In this document: positions 10,359 through 21,184 of the stretch, piece after piece
How positions within the stretch are numbered: the first letter of the stretch is position 1
Layout: each line of letters begins with the position of its first letter
From: Pollenia angustigena
Lineage: Eukaryota; Arthropoda; Insecta; Diptera; Polleniidae
Reading direction: 5' to 3'
Length of the DNA stretch: 64,000 nt
Assembly (NCBI GenBank): GCA_930367215.1
Contig: OV884059.1
Span: 50,810,957-50,874,956 of the forward strand
Notes under the pieces: model-generated
What the model was told of the DNA's origin: nothing
The model's database searches: none
The model's input: the letters and a program-made list of their open reading frames with translations, nothing else
Made by a program: the position numbers and the translations under genes

Positions 10359-10790
10359 TTGAAAAGGGTTTTATTAGCTACTGCATGGATTAACATAGAA
10401 AATAATGGCTCTAGTTATAAAGTAATATCGTTAATTGATACGTGCTCAGATGAGAGTTTTATTTCTGAAAAAATTTGTAAATTGTTAAAGCTGGCTACAT
10501 TACCGACATCTGCTGAAGTAGCAGGTTTGGGCGGTGAAATAATAAGTCATGTTGATAAGATGGCTTCGTTTATTGTAACTTCGTTGATCAATCCGAACTT
10601 GTCACTGAAAGTTACAGCTTTCGTAGTGTCCCAAGTAACTGGAGATATTCCAACACTTTCCTTTAGCCCTGATAAAAGTATTAGGCTACCAGGGTTAGAG
10701 TTTGCAGATCCAGGGTTTTATAAAAGTGGCTCTGTAGATATATTGTTAGGAGGTGATATTTATCCCTCAGAATTACGAGGTGGGAGTTAA
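10359..10790 (+). pseudogene. pol: Pao-1 aspartic protease
   Basis: This is a DUF1758/Peptidase A17-type retropepsin of BEL elements. The active-site region reads LIDTCSDESFI, and the downstream LADP-like region and DILLGGDIYP motif are clear. After 10790 the frame is lost, and the start of the reverse transcriptase is fragmentary up to 10966 (the motifs FGWVV and LNNILHVGP can still be read at about 10830-10920). It processes Gag-Pol in the parent family. Confidence 0.75.
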
Positions 10791-10799
10791 AACATGGTG

Positions 10800-12672
10800 T
10801 TTTTGATTTCCTAGTGGCTCAAGAAACCATATTTGGTTGGGTAGTAGTGTTTAATGCCTCCAGTGTTACAACTAGTGGAAAAAGTCTGAACAACATTTTG
10901 CACGTTGGCCCTGTACTTCAAAATTATTTAGTTTATTTGATTCTTAAATAGAGGTTTTATAAGCTGATGTTAAACGCGGGTATAACAAAAATGTACAGGC
11001 AGATTCTAGTTAACCCTGAGCATGCTCGTTTTCCACAAATAGTTCATCGTGGTTCTCCAGATGAGGAGATAATAGATTACAGAATAAAAACTGTCACCTT
11101 TGGGATGAACTGTGTCCCATATATGGCACTTAGAACCCTGTTACAACTGGCAAGTGATGAGGAGCGTCATTACCCATTAGGAGCTGCAATATTCCGGAAC
11201 TTTAAGAATGTAGATGACGCTCTGGTGGGTGCACACAGTTTACCCGATATTTTAGACGCCCGAAATCAGTTAATAGAAATATTAAAGTCTGGTGGGCTTG
11301 AGTTAAGAAAGTGGACCTCGAATGATGAAGAGATATTAGTAGGACTGCCCTCTGAGTATTTAATAAACCAGGATTTTTTACGTTTTGACGATAAAAGTAA
11401 TGCAAAAACTCTAGGTGTTCGATGGAATGCTTCAGCTGATTATTTTTATTTCACAACGGAGAAAATTCCACTTAAATCTACTTATACCAAGAGGGAAGTG
11501 TTATCTGTGATTAGGGTTCCCAACTTTTTTTGTTGCAATTAAAGTACATTGATTATTAAAAGTTAGGAAAAAAAAGTACACAGTATAAATATAAAGTACA
11601 ATTATATTATAATAATAATATTAATTAGTTGTTCTTTAGTTTTTCTAAAAAAAAAACTTGTACAATAAGTATTATAATTTTATGACTAATAAAACCTGAT
11701 TTATATAACCTGAATCTATTTTGAGTTCTAGATAAATCGAATCATACGAAATAAAGTATTTTCGCGTACTTTATAATTCTCATAAAGTATAGAGTAAAAT
11801 TACTCTAAATAACGTACAATACTTTATTATAAAGTACGGTTGGCAAGCCTATCTCTGATTGCTAGGCTCTTTGATCCAGCTGGTTGGATTGCACCTATAA
11901 AAATCATAGCAAAGATCTTAATGCAGAAAATGTGGCTCGATAAGATCGATTGGGATGACAATATTAAACCTGTAGCTTATCAAGCAAGCTTTTATTAGTA
12001 GATATAACGAAATCACGGTTCCACGGTGGATTATGTACACACCTGGTTCAGTTATAGAATTTCATGGCTTCTGTGATTCGTCAGAATTAGCTTATGCAGT
12101 AGCTTTGTATGTCAGAGTTAAAACATGGGATAATATATATTCGAACTTATAAATTGCAAAATCGAAAGTGGCTCAGTTAAAAAACCTTCAATACCCCGGT
12201 TAGAGTTATGTGGAGCAGTATTATTAGCAAATTTAGTCAATAGTGTTGCGCCCCAATTTTCAATAAAAAATTATGCGTTGTATTTGTGGCTTGGTTAAAA
12301 AAATCTCCATGCAGTTGGATAACTTTCGTGGCCAACAGGGTGGCAACCATTTTAGAGAAAGTGGGCAGTGAAAACTGGAACCATGTAGTTTCCCAAGAAA
12401 GTACTGCAGATCTAGCAACCCGGGGCCTGACTCCTGTGGAGTTAAAGAGCTGCAAACTTTGGTGGAATGGTCCACATTGGCTCACATTGGAGAAAAGTTC
12501 GTGGCCCTCATTACCAGCACAATTTGAAACGACTGACGAAATAAAAAACTTCCAGGTACATGTTGCTAGATCTGCTGTTAAGGAAAATGTTTTAGAACGA
12601 TTTGCAAGTTTACCCAGAGCTATACACCTAATTGCTTACATCTTTCGTTTTTCTCGCGGTTTTGTCTGATTT
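10800..12672 (+). pseudogene. pol: Pao-1 reverse transcriptase and RNase H
   Basis: The RT is readable at 10967-11511 (TKMYRQILVNPEH, VTFGMNCVPY) with the catalytic box changed from the family's YVDD to NVDD. The hAT-like MITE interrupts it at 11512-11851, and the frame resumes with ARLFDPAGW. RNase H sequence follows (HGFCDSSELAYA; YPRLELCGA), but the region that should hold the next active-site Asp is shortened near 12280-12295. A further stretch to 12669 carries FVANRVATI and the tether to integrase. Stops and shifts occur near 11995, 12150 and 12290. Confidence 0.75.
11512..11851. mobile_element. hAT-like MITE, 340 bp
   Basis: The ends TAGGGTTCCCAAC (11512 onward) and its imperfect reverse complement GTTGGCAAGCCTA (to 11851) form terminal inverted repeats that fit the hAT end pattern YARNG. 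They are flanked by 8-bp duplications, TCTGTGAT (11504-11511) and TCTCTGAT (11852-11859), with one mismatch. Eight bases is the hAT signature. The interior is AT-rich with repeated AAAGTA/TACTTT motifs and no coding capacity. Confidence 0.75.
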
Positions 12673-13960
12673 CCAGGAAAAATATTTTGCTAATGACTAT
12701 CATAATCTGCTTACCAAGGGACAAGTTGAGAAAAATAGCCCACTGTTGTCTCTCACGCCTTTTCTTGATGAGCACAAATTTATTCGGGCTAACGGCCGCC
12801 TCAGCGCATCAATGAATTTGTCCTATAGTGAACGCCATCCAATAATATTAGCGTATAAAAGTAGATTGGCTCGCTTATATGTCGACTTTATACACAAAAT
12901 GGCACATCACTGCGGGTTAAGATTAGTTCATAGCGTGGTTCGACATGAGTGTTGGATACTTAAGGCCAAAAATCTAATAAATGCCTGTATCAATAACTGC
13001 AAAGAATGCGTGTTACACCGAAAGGTGCGACAGGGACAAATTTACGAATACGAGGGTGGACTTTGCTGGGCCTTTTGAAATTAAAAGCTTAACCGGTCGA
13101 TATTGTCGAATTACGAAGGGTTATGTGTGCCTTTTTGTCTGCTTCGCCACGAAGGCAATTCATCTTGAAGCTGTTAGCGACTTAACCACCTCTGGTTTCT
13201 TAGCTGCTTTGGCCCGTTTTATTGCGGTCGAGGTTGCCCGGATTGCGTATATTCGGATAATGGTCGCAATTTCGTTGGCGCGGCTAAAGAAATAGCTTCT
13301 AATTTCGACAAACATTTGGCCGATATACGTGATGTTGCACTAGACAAATATGGACACCAACACTTAAAATGGAACTTTATTCGCGCTGCAGCGCCTCATA
13401 TGGGAGGATTGTGGGAGGCAGTGGCAAAGAGTTTTAAGGTGCATTTTAAAAAGATGGCTGGTCAGCTAAAATACATCTTTGAAGAGTTTTCTACGCTTCT
13501 GGCCACCATAGAAGCATGCCTCAATTCCTTTAGGCCCTATGCCAGATAATATCGAAGATCTAACTGCGCTTACGCCTCGTCATTTTCTAATTGGCTCTGC
13601 GATGTTGACACCGGCTTAACCTGAAGAGCCTTGCTCTGCCTTGAGCGTTATAAATCGATGGAGAAAGTCAAAGCTATGCAGCACGAAATATGTCGCCGAT
13701 GGAAAGCAGAATACCTGACAGAGTTATATAAGCGGTACAAATGGAAATCGCCGCAACCTAATCTTAAAGAAATCGACCTAGTGGTCCTAAGAAATTAACC
13801 CCTTTGTCCTACGGAGTGGCGTTTAGGTCGAATCGTAAAAATTTACCCAGGTAGGGACGGAAAAGTGAGGTTAGTTGATATAAAAACGCAAAATTACGTT
13901 ATTAATAGGCCCATCCATAAGTTGGTCCTTTTACCCAACACAACTGAGCAGTGGAATTCA
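12632..13960 (+). pseudogene. pol: Pao-1 integrase
   Basis: The integrase is spread over several frames. The zinc-binding H/C region is at about 12890-13020 (MAHHCGLRL; CINNCKEC). The catalytic core contains VDFAGPF with the first Asp, a SDNGRNFVGA-like segment with the second Asp at about 13253-13280, and HMGGLWEA with the Glu at about 13398-13420. A C-terminal region with RWKAEYLTELYKRYKWK follows at about 13690-13750. Shifts lie near 13045-13070, 13235-13300 and 13550. All three catalytic positions are recognisable, but the gene is not open. Confidence 0.78.
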
Positions 13961-13964
13961 TCAC

Positions 13965-14458
13965 TTGATACGCGTATTCACTTTAGTTTGGTCCACATAC
14001 GCCTTCAATTTGTTTCTTAATATGTACTCTCATTTCTTAAAGTGCAACATGTCGGACTCTTGGTTCAACACGGATTATGGCTGCCCGCTGTGCAATCGGC
14101 TCCATGCTATTTGGCAGTGCTCAAAGTTTCTAACGCTAAGAGTGGAACTAAAGCGCCAAACGGTTATTAGCTACGGGTTGTGCAAGAGCTGTTTGGCCCA
14201 GTCGCATCAGCTGCGTGACTGCAACAGCCTTAATCGCAGCAAAAGGTGCCAGCGGCAACATAATACCCTGCTCCAACCCGTAGAACCTGGCAATGTGTGG
14301 TTACCGATGACGGTCGAGGTGAAGTTTTACCCGCACCAGGGGTCCTCTCGGTATGTGGAAACTCGTCTACGCATCAACCCGAATGCATCTCGTACCTCCA
14401 TTCATAAGCCGTTCGATATTTCCTCAGGATGTAATATCCTCCAAGATCGGGCTTGGAT
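13965..14458 (+). pseudogene. BEL-type zinc-knuckle/protease protein, 5' part, cut by Transib
   Basis: An open frame carries a Cys/His pattern of the BEL Gag C-terminus: CPLCNRLHAIWQC, then CKSCLAQSHQLRDC, then CQRQHNTLLQP. A protease-like stretch follows with WLPMTVEVKFYPHQGSS and INPNASRTS. The first 25 or so residues (before the Met at 14047) are probably not part of the family. The frame is broken by the Transib end at 14459, and a matching protease C-terminal fragment lies beyond Transib at 20678-20901. It follows the Pao-1 integrase, which is unusual for one BEL element. It may be a second element or a domesticated gag-protease gene. Confidence 0.6.
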
Positions 14459-16341
14459 AACCGTGGGAAATTTTACGAGAAGGCGGTCAAAATTCCATAA
14501 CTTTTGACTGGATCGGTATTTTTTTTAATGCGATTTTTTTTTTGCTCGATAGGTGCGATGTTAGGCTTTAATTCGACTGATAGGAGCAAAAGTTATGGGG
14601 AGTTCAAAATGCATTTTCATTTTTTTGTTGAGTTTCGGTGTAAAAATTTAATATTTCAAATATGATGTTTTTATAGTTTATCATTATTTCTCTTGTATTT
14701 TACAACTGATACTTATTTTTTATTGTCGAACTTAGATCCTGTCAGAAAATGCCAATATTTGGCCCCTGTAAATTTTTTGTCCTAAAATTCACAGGGGCCA
14801 AAGGTTGGCTTTTTTGGGACGAGACGAGTTGTTATAAGGATAAAACTGAAAAGGAATATTTGAAAAATGCCCAAATAGCATTCTTGGCTATCGATAACAT
14901 TTTAGGTAATTCAACTTTTATTTTTGGTTTGAGATGTATGTGTTTTTAATTTTTATAAATTAATACAAATATATACTTAAATCAGAAACAAATTATAATC
15001 TATAAACTATTTTAAATTAAACAATATTAGTAAAAATTTCTTCTAAATAGCTTTGGGTTTCATTTTTCAGAAGTTGTTTAGCTTCTTCCTCTAATTCGAT
15101 TGAGGTTGATTTCCATTTTTGTCGAATACTTGACATATATGGATCTGATGTGCACAACAAAATAGTAATAAGATCTTCATTAGTACAACATCTGGACTTT
15201 TTTTTCTTGTGTTATGCTCGCGGAAGTCTTTGTTCCTTTTTTCTTGCGCTTCTTCAGATAGATCTCCAATTGGTAGCATATTGTGTTGAACTATTTGTTC
15301 CCCATGGTATAAAATTTTATGAACTGTGGTTGGCATATGTCTCCAAGAGTACTTTTTGTTATAAAGAATTGCTGTTTCATTTGCATACTGGCCAAATTTG
15401 TTTGCATTTATCTTTCTGCTACATGATATAACTTGTAAAATGATCTGGAATCGTGTTATTAATTCAAAATGTACTCCTGTGATAGATGCTCCAGTTTCTA
15501 GATCGGAAAAGAATCTGCTTGCAATGTTTCCATTATTTGAATTTCCTTCTCCTTGTTTTGGCTGATCAATTATAAGGCCTAGGTGAAGGTAGTTTGCTTG
15601 AATTTGTTTTTTTTTCTACCTTTTTCCACATTTTCTTTGTTTTTTCTCACTGTTTCGCCTAACGGGCCAAATTCCAAATCATAACCCAATTTAAGAATAT
15701 GCTCCATAAAATTAATTCTGGTATGAAGAGGGGACATTCCAAATTCGCATGCTTCATTGAAACTATTGTCTTGTGATGGGGGTTGGCTTAATTGACTTGA
15801 TGTCTTTTGGCATATCGTCGTTCCGGAGTTATCTTGTCGTATATAACAAAATCGAAAAAATGAGATAAGACCGTTTCCTGTGGTAAATTTAACAGATCTA
15901 TCGATCTGCGCAATCCTCACGTCTCTATCTCTTATGGTTAATGAATAACGAAGCCATTTTGTTGTATATCCACTTTTGCGAAAAATTAAATTTAACCATA
16001 GTGCACAATGTTAACTGTGAATTATCTGAATTTTTTATTATTATAGAAGGATAAATCGGTCAAATGCTCGTCGCGGCTTCGGTAGCATATCTTTGTTCTA
16101 TGGTCCATATTTGCAATGCCTCTGAGACCTAATTGATGTTCAATGTCATTAATGTATTAAATTATCTAATCCTTTAGCTCTTGAAATGTTCTTGTCTGAT
16201 TGACGTACACTTTTTAATTTAAATATTACCAAAGAAAGAAGGCCAACGGTGTCAAATCATATGCTCGTGATGGCGAGTTAACATCGCCATTGAATTTCTC
16301 GAGCAGAAGAGCCATTGTTTCGTTGGCCGTGTGACACCGTA

Positions 16342-17540
16342 AAGTGGAAATATAAATAAGACGCAGTAACTAGTTATTTCTATCTCCCCGTACATTATAA
16401 TAGTTTGCATAATTTCAATATTTCATATTTTTTACATTTAATTACATTTTATACCTATTATTATTATTATTATTAGTATACTAATATCTTACATTGATCT
16501 TCTACATTTTGATTTTTATTTTATAGTGAATACCCCTACTGTAACAAACACACAGTAAATACCCCTACTGTAACAAACACACACACACACACTACACAAG
16601 TTACCATGATAATTCTCATTTGGTTCAGTTGTGAACTGGGATAAGTAGAGAAGGTTTGGTTACATTCGGGGCGATTCTCACAAGACAAGAAAACCGCCAA
16701 CCAAGCTCGGAAGTTATATTTATTATAAACTGACGAGCAGACTAAGGTTACAATCGTAGAATTAGTCAACCTTTATGCCAATAAATTTACACAAGTGGCT
16801 TCGTGTCGCCTGTTCTCACAAGTGGCTTCGTGTCGCCCGTTCTCACAAGTGGCCTCGTGTCGCCTGTTCTCACAAGTGGCTTCGTGTCGCCTGTTCTCAC
16901 AAGTGGCTTCGTGTCGCCTGTTCTCACAAGTGGCTTCGTGTCGCCTGTTCTCACAAGTGGCTTCGTGTCGCCTGTTCTCACAAGTGGCTTCGTGTCGCCT
17001 GTTCTCACAAGTGGCTTCGTGTCGCCTGTTCTCAAAAGTGGCTTCGTGTCGCCTGTTCTCACAAATGGCTTCGTGTCGCCTGTTCCGACTAGTATTACTG
17101 TTATCGTAAGAATTCGTAAGTTAAGTAGTTTTCTAAAGTTTATGCTACTAGTTGTAAGACCCCTTTGTATATATCATATATAACAGTAACGCGACGAACG
17201 CATCGATTCACACAGCAGCCGTGGAAAGAGCCAACAACGAATCGATCGCTAGGCACGCCGACAACCGCCCCTGCCGAAGGCCGTGATACGCAACCGCTGA
17301 GCGTCTCACAACCCCGAGCCGTACCCGACCACCGACCTGAACCTGCCGAAAGCTAACCCTATACTCTGGTGTCGACGAGCTGTATTAATTTGTCGTATTT
17401 CATGAATTGTAAAACTTAAATTAATCAAATCTAATAAAGAAAAGGTTTATTTTAACCCCAGTAAGGGTAAACATATCGTCTTCTTACTTAAGGTTAGTGG
17501 ATTTGTAAGTAAACCCTGGACTCGTCTGAGTTACCTCAGC
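16342..17540. other. Insert within the mariner-like element, possibly a solo LTR
   Basis: This 1.2-kb block separates two adjacent parts of the mariner-like transposase. It contains two tandem copies of a 29-base unit around TACCCCTACTGTAACAAACA (about 16526-16583), a CA run, the 27-bp minisatellite, a TATATATCATATATAA box (17169-17184) and AATAAA (about 17433). TATA and poly(A) signals in that order would suit a solo LTR, but I could not fix ends or a target duplication. No reading frame of interest. Confidence 0.4.
16791..17087. repeat. 27-bp minisatellite, 11 copies
   Basis: The unit begins ACAAGTGGCTTCGTGTCGCC and is repeated head-to-tail 11 times with very few changes. Variants are in units 2, 3, 10 and 11. 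Because 27 is divisible by three, several frames stay open on both strands; these are artefacts of periodicity, not genes. Confidence 0.95.
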
Positions 17541-19480
17541 CGATGAAAAAAATATCTGGCAAAAAGAAATCCGTTATCAGCTCGCGATAGTGAACATCAT
17601 TCACAGTAACTGCTTGGCGTACCTCATTTTCGAATAAGTAAGGCCCGATGATGCCGCCTGGCCATAAACCGCACCAAGCATGCATGCACAGGCGTTTTCA
17701 CATTTCCTACAGAGCCGGTTTGCTAAAATTTGCCCACAATTATCCCGATTTTGGACACATTTGATCGATTATGTTGACCAAAAAAATCAAGATGTGCACA
17801 AAATGTATTTTTGATTTGAATGCCCATTTTCGTAAAAGGCTTCAGCAATCTTAACGCGCTGCTAAATGCTGCACCTCCCCATGCTTGAATTTGGCACTGA
17901 TACTAAGAAATGCAAAATTAAGTTGGACAAAAATTTGTCGTTACGGTGGGACACACAGTTTTCATCGTGCAATATGGTAAGACCACCCTTAAGTATGTAC
18001 GTAAATATATTTGTCACTTGCATAAATTTTCGTTTCGAAAATTATTATAAGTTAATTTTCAATATTGGTAAAACACGTGAATGTAGGTTTTTAATACCTT
18101 ATTTTGACTTATATCCCACAAACTAAAAAATATATCGCAAAAAGTGGCGTATACGACAAAATTGAAAAATTTTTTTAAACGTGATAATGGCTATAACTTA
18201 AACAATTTTTTCCATGACTTTGGATATTTTTACATAAATCGATAAAAAACTTCAAACACAATATCTGACAAAAATATTGGACGACTTTTTTCACGTACAT
18301 TTTTGTGTATACAAATTTGAACCATAAGATTCGATTTCCCAAAAAAAATTTTTTGTGATATACGGCAAGATAACTTCGGCACGACGATATGGTACAGCTA
18401 GACGAAGACTTTGTTTCGGTTAATGCTTGTGCAACTTTTCCATCGATCATTGTAAGGAACATTTGAAAATTAATTTCAATGCATTGGTCATCAAATTTAA
18501 ATATTGCCGGTTGAAGTTCTTTAATTTGATCTTTTATTTTTCGAACTTCTTCAGTTATGACATCTTTAGTTTCCTTTTTGTAAACAAACTTTATTGGTCT
18601 GCAATACTTTGTTGAAGAGGGAATTTCATTTTTCCATACATCCATTTCTGTAACTCTACTGGTTGACGGCTCTAAGCCAATAAAAGTTTTTCTTAAACGT
18701 AATCAAACTAAAGATACCATGAATAAGTTAGCATCAGATGAGTTTTCTGAATTACATTGCTTGTGTTTCTGACCAGAGCTTCCATCACATCCCCATTTAA
18801 AAAATAAAGTGATGCTGCAATTTTTAAGTTTTTTTAAAGAGTCAGCATGAAGTGTATTTAATAATCGTTCTGCAGTGTGTTCGAGAAGAGCCTGCAATTT
18901 TACTTCTGCTGAACTTGAAGTTACACTAATAGCCGTTTGTGAAGGTAAGCACTCTTTTTTGACAGAAACTAAATCTCGATATGCTGGAAAGATTCCACAA
19001 TTTTTTTCATTGGTTCGCTTTCGCAGTTTTGTATACTGATTTTTTGTCAGTCTTAAATCCAAAAATAGTGCAAATGCTTCTTCTGGAGTAAATTTCATTT
19101 CTTCAGTTGGTGTAGGCATACTTTTTGAAATCCTCTTTGTGCGTTTAGGGCTCGCTTTCACTATTTTTTCAATTATTGCAATTTTTTTTTCTTATTTTGC
19201 GTTGGTTGAATTTGATGCAGAAATGAATCCTTTATCATACTATGAGAAATTTCTTCATTGATATTTGCAAGCTTCGTCTTCGTGATCTTTCACTGCAATT
19301 GTCAATTTGTTTTGCGGGCCGACCCACTTTTCCAGTTTCCTTAGCGGTTATTGACAGCTTCTTAAAAATCAGATCATTTGTTAGCCATTTTTCGTTGCGT
19401 AAGTAAAACGTTTTCTTGTTCGTTGCATAATTTAAAGAATGGATTATTCATTATGTGTAACACAAAATCTTTTTCATCTT

Positions 19481-20643
19481 TCTGTTGAAAATATATATGT
19501 ATCTGCGAGAACAATAATCAGTATTGTGGTTATTTTGTTGAACTATTTATGGTTTTTAATCCAAATTTTTTTAATATTTTTAATTAGGCTAAAGTTCATC
19601 AAATTTAATTTTCATTAAATTATTTTTATGAAGAAAGGAATTTTACAACATGAATTAATTAAAGCTTTATAACTGAAATTATGAATGCATGCATTTTTAT
19701 ACTCTTGATAGAAGTTTTTTTAAATGATCTTTTGTTACCACTTCTTTGAAACATAAAAACTCTTTTTTAAATACAAATTTAATCTTTTATTAGCATTTCT
19801 TTGAAACATAAAAAACCCCTGTTTTCACACTTTTTAAAAGGAAAACTTACCGGCAATAAATTATCAGGTAACATGTAGGTAATTTTCACGTAAAATATAA
19901 CTGCGTGCTAGTTTTTTTACCATTTACCTGCTCCTCCATTTTTTTAAATTTAGTTGCGATTTTCAGGTAATTAAACTATGTAGTTTATGTTACGGCTATT
20001 TACTAATGTTTAACCTTTTAACTTACTCAGAAATCTAACGTGTTACTCTATTTATGTAGCCTATTCGTTTTGCAGTATCCGTTCACCCACAATAAGTTCA
20101 TAACAATGGCAATACCTTTACCTTCTCAAATTAATTGATAACCTGACGTGCTAGATAATTTATGTGGCCTGAACTGCTTTATTTTTCGAAAATTCTTTAA
20201 GATTCACCTTCTTTAATTTCAGTAATTTTTACTTGCAGGACTTATTTTTTGAACCGAATATATTACCTTGGGTCACAGAAATTGCTGTAGTTCGCAAGAC
20301 CGTATACAGATGTGTGTACAATGGGGTATAGAAATGTAGGTTAGATTCTGGACTACAAGAGAGTATAGATTTTTTTGACGCGTTTTGACGGGCAGGAACA
20401 AATACACAAAACTTATTCTTTCAAAAAATCTTTAAAAACAAAAAAGTAATGAGCATTTCAACTTCAAAAATTGACTCAGAAATTCAAAACTATAACCAAA
20501 TATTGAGAAAGTCTATTTCGGACCACCCTGTTCTCTATGAAATAGTTGAAATAGGGTTGAAATTTTTAGGCTCCCGAGGTTCACTAGTATTTACTTTCAC
20601 ATTAATAAAAAAAATTTAAAATCGGAGAACATAAAAAAAATAG
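19481..20643. other. Non-coding 5' side of Transib
   Basis: This lies between the N-terminal remnant of the transposase and the right terminal repeat. It is AT-rich, and two similar stretches around TTTGAAACATAAAAAC occur near 19746 and 19799. I see no gene. Confidence 0.6.
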
Positions 20644-20677
20644 TTTTGGCCGCCTTCTCAAAATATGAACCAGTGTG

Positions 20678-20901
20678 CGTCGGTTGATTTAAACCAAGAA
20701 TGGGTAAACCGAAAAAAACGAGGCGCGGTACTTGCTAACCCTGACTGGTTTCGCTCAGCACCAGCGTACGTAATCCTGGGGGCCGATGTCGCAGCCAAGA
20801 TATTAGAAGGTCCTGCTGAAGGAAGACCGGATAAAATATACTGCCAGAAAACCCTGTTTGGAGAAGCTTTGTTCGGGGAAGCCAGCAAATGTGAGCAGTA
20901 A
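20678..20901 (+). pseudogene. BEL-type protease C-terminal fragment right of Transib
   Basis: The frame contains LANPDWFRSAP, VILGADV and KTLFG, the usual end of a BEL/Pao (DUF1758-type) protease domain. It is likely the continuation of the frame at 13965-14458, with about 80-100 codons between them missing. This supports Transib having landed in a gag/protease gene and some target sequence having been lost. It stops at 20899-20901. Confidence 0.6.
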
Positions 20902-21184
20902 AGGGCTGTGGTACAAATAAATTGGTCCAAATAAACGTAACTTGTATGCTGCAGCAGTATGTATTCACTTAATAAGTTGTTATTATCGTCGCATAAGTTT
21001 TTTTCACTATTCATAAGTTTTCTTGTCCATCATGAATTGATTTTGCTTTAAACCCTTTAACCTCTTATATGAAATATAAATTTTAAAAGTATAATTTGAC
21101 TTATCATGAAATTAAATGTATATTTTAATCTTTATTTAGTTTTTTTAATGAAGGATTTGTACTTTTATCCCACTGTTTATTTGT
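20902..21184. other. No recognisable feature
   Basis: AT-rich spacer between the protease fragment and the LTR candidate. I see no coding sequence, and no clear polypurine tract before the LTR. Confidence 0.5.

Larger units (their letters stand above)
16040..17850 (-). pseudogene. Tc1/mariner-superfamily transposase remnants
   Basis: From right to left: an N-terminal helix-turn-helix piece (about 17845-17690; IAEAFYENGHSNQK, then FFGQHNRSNV and GSV..VKTPVH), then directly WCGLWPGGIIGPYLFENE and AVTVNDVHYRELI (about 17680-17550). After the tandem-repeat insert come CHTANETMALLLEKF, NGDVNSPSRAYDLTPLAFFLW and VYVNQTR (16340-16170). The segment that should carry the first catalytic Asp is deleted, and the third catalytic position in DLTPLD-type motifs reads Ala. 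Several stops are present. It belongs to an insect IS630/mariner-type group whose exact clade I cannot name. Confidence 0.7.
15815..18387 (-). mobile_element. mariner-like element nested in Transib
   Basis: Terminal inverted repeats of about 37 bp start TCGTCGTTCCGGAGTTATC on the left and TCGTCGTGCCGAAGTTATC on the right, with only a few mismatches further in. Each is flanked by TA (in the context ATAT), the Tc1/mariner-type target duplication. Fragments of a Tc1/mariner-superfamily transposase lie inside on the minus strand. The interior is further interrupted at about 16342-17540 by an unrelated insert with tandem repeats. The element is a decayed deletion derivative. Confidence 0.72.
15017..19480 (-). 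pseudogene. Transib transposase (RAG1-core homologue), interrupted
   Basis: This is a cut-and-paste transposase related to the vertebrate RAG1 core. In order: an N-terminal GRPAKQ...RSRRRS region (about 19370-19270, separate frame), LTKNQYTKLR and ERLLNTLHA, KWGCDGSSG with the first catalytic Asp (about 18785), an in-frame TGA (18703-18705), KYCRPIKF, then LTMIDGK with the second Asp (about 18443). The mariner-like insertion splits it next to the Cys-containing CTI motif. Beyond it are FGMSPLH, a shift near 15615, ITGVHFELITRF, MPTTVHKILYHG, SEEAQEKRNKDF with the catalytic Glu (about 15242), a shift in an A run near 15200, and a stop at 15017. Residue assignment rests on the published Transib/RAG1 correspondence as I recall it. 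Confidence 0.82.
14459..20677 (-). mobile_element. Transib DNA transposon, RAG1-related
   Basis: The element has imperfect terminal inverted repeats. The right end reads inward CACACTGGTTCATATTTTGA and then shares GAGAAGGCGG and CAAAA with the left end (14477-14492 against 20644-20659, 15 of 16 matching). The right terminal CAC resembles the heptamer-like CAC start of Transib ends; the left start is decayed. A Transib transposase runs on the minus strand (19480-15017). Without the mariner-like insertion the element would be about 3.6 kb, near the usual 3-4 kb. No 5-bp target duplication is recognisable. It interrupts a BEL-type reading frame. Confidence 0.75.

Noticed and set aside
14749..14949. 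Plus-strand 66-codon frame in the Transib 3' region
   Set aside because: Short, with no recognisable motif and inside a DNA transposon's non-coding end.
15150..15431. Plus-strand 93-codon frame
   Set aside because: It is antisense to the conserved Transib C-terminal region, which carries the recognisable motifs.
16775..17183. Several overlapping long frames on both strands with a 9-residue periodic protein
   Set aside because: They all follow from a 27-bp tandem repeat whose length is a multiple of three; no start context or family supports a protein. The array also lacks unique spacers, so it is not CRISPR.
14454..20682. 5-bp target duplication for Transib
   Set aside because: TGGAT on the left and CGTCG on the right do not match; either the left end is decayed or sequence was lost, so I do not claim one.
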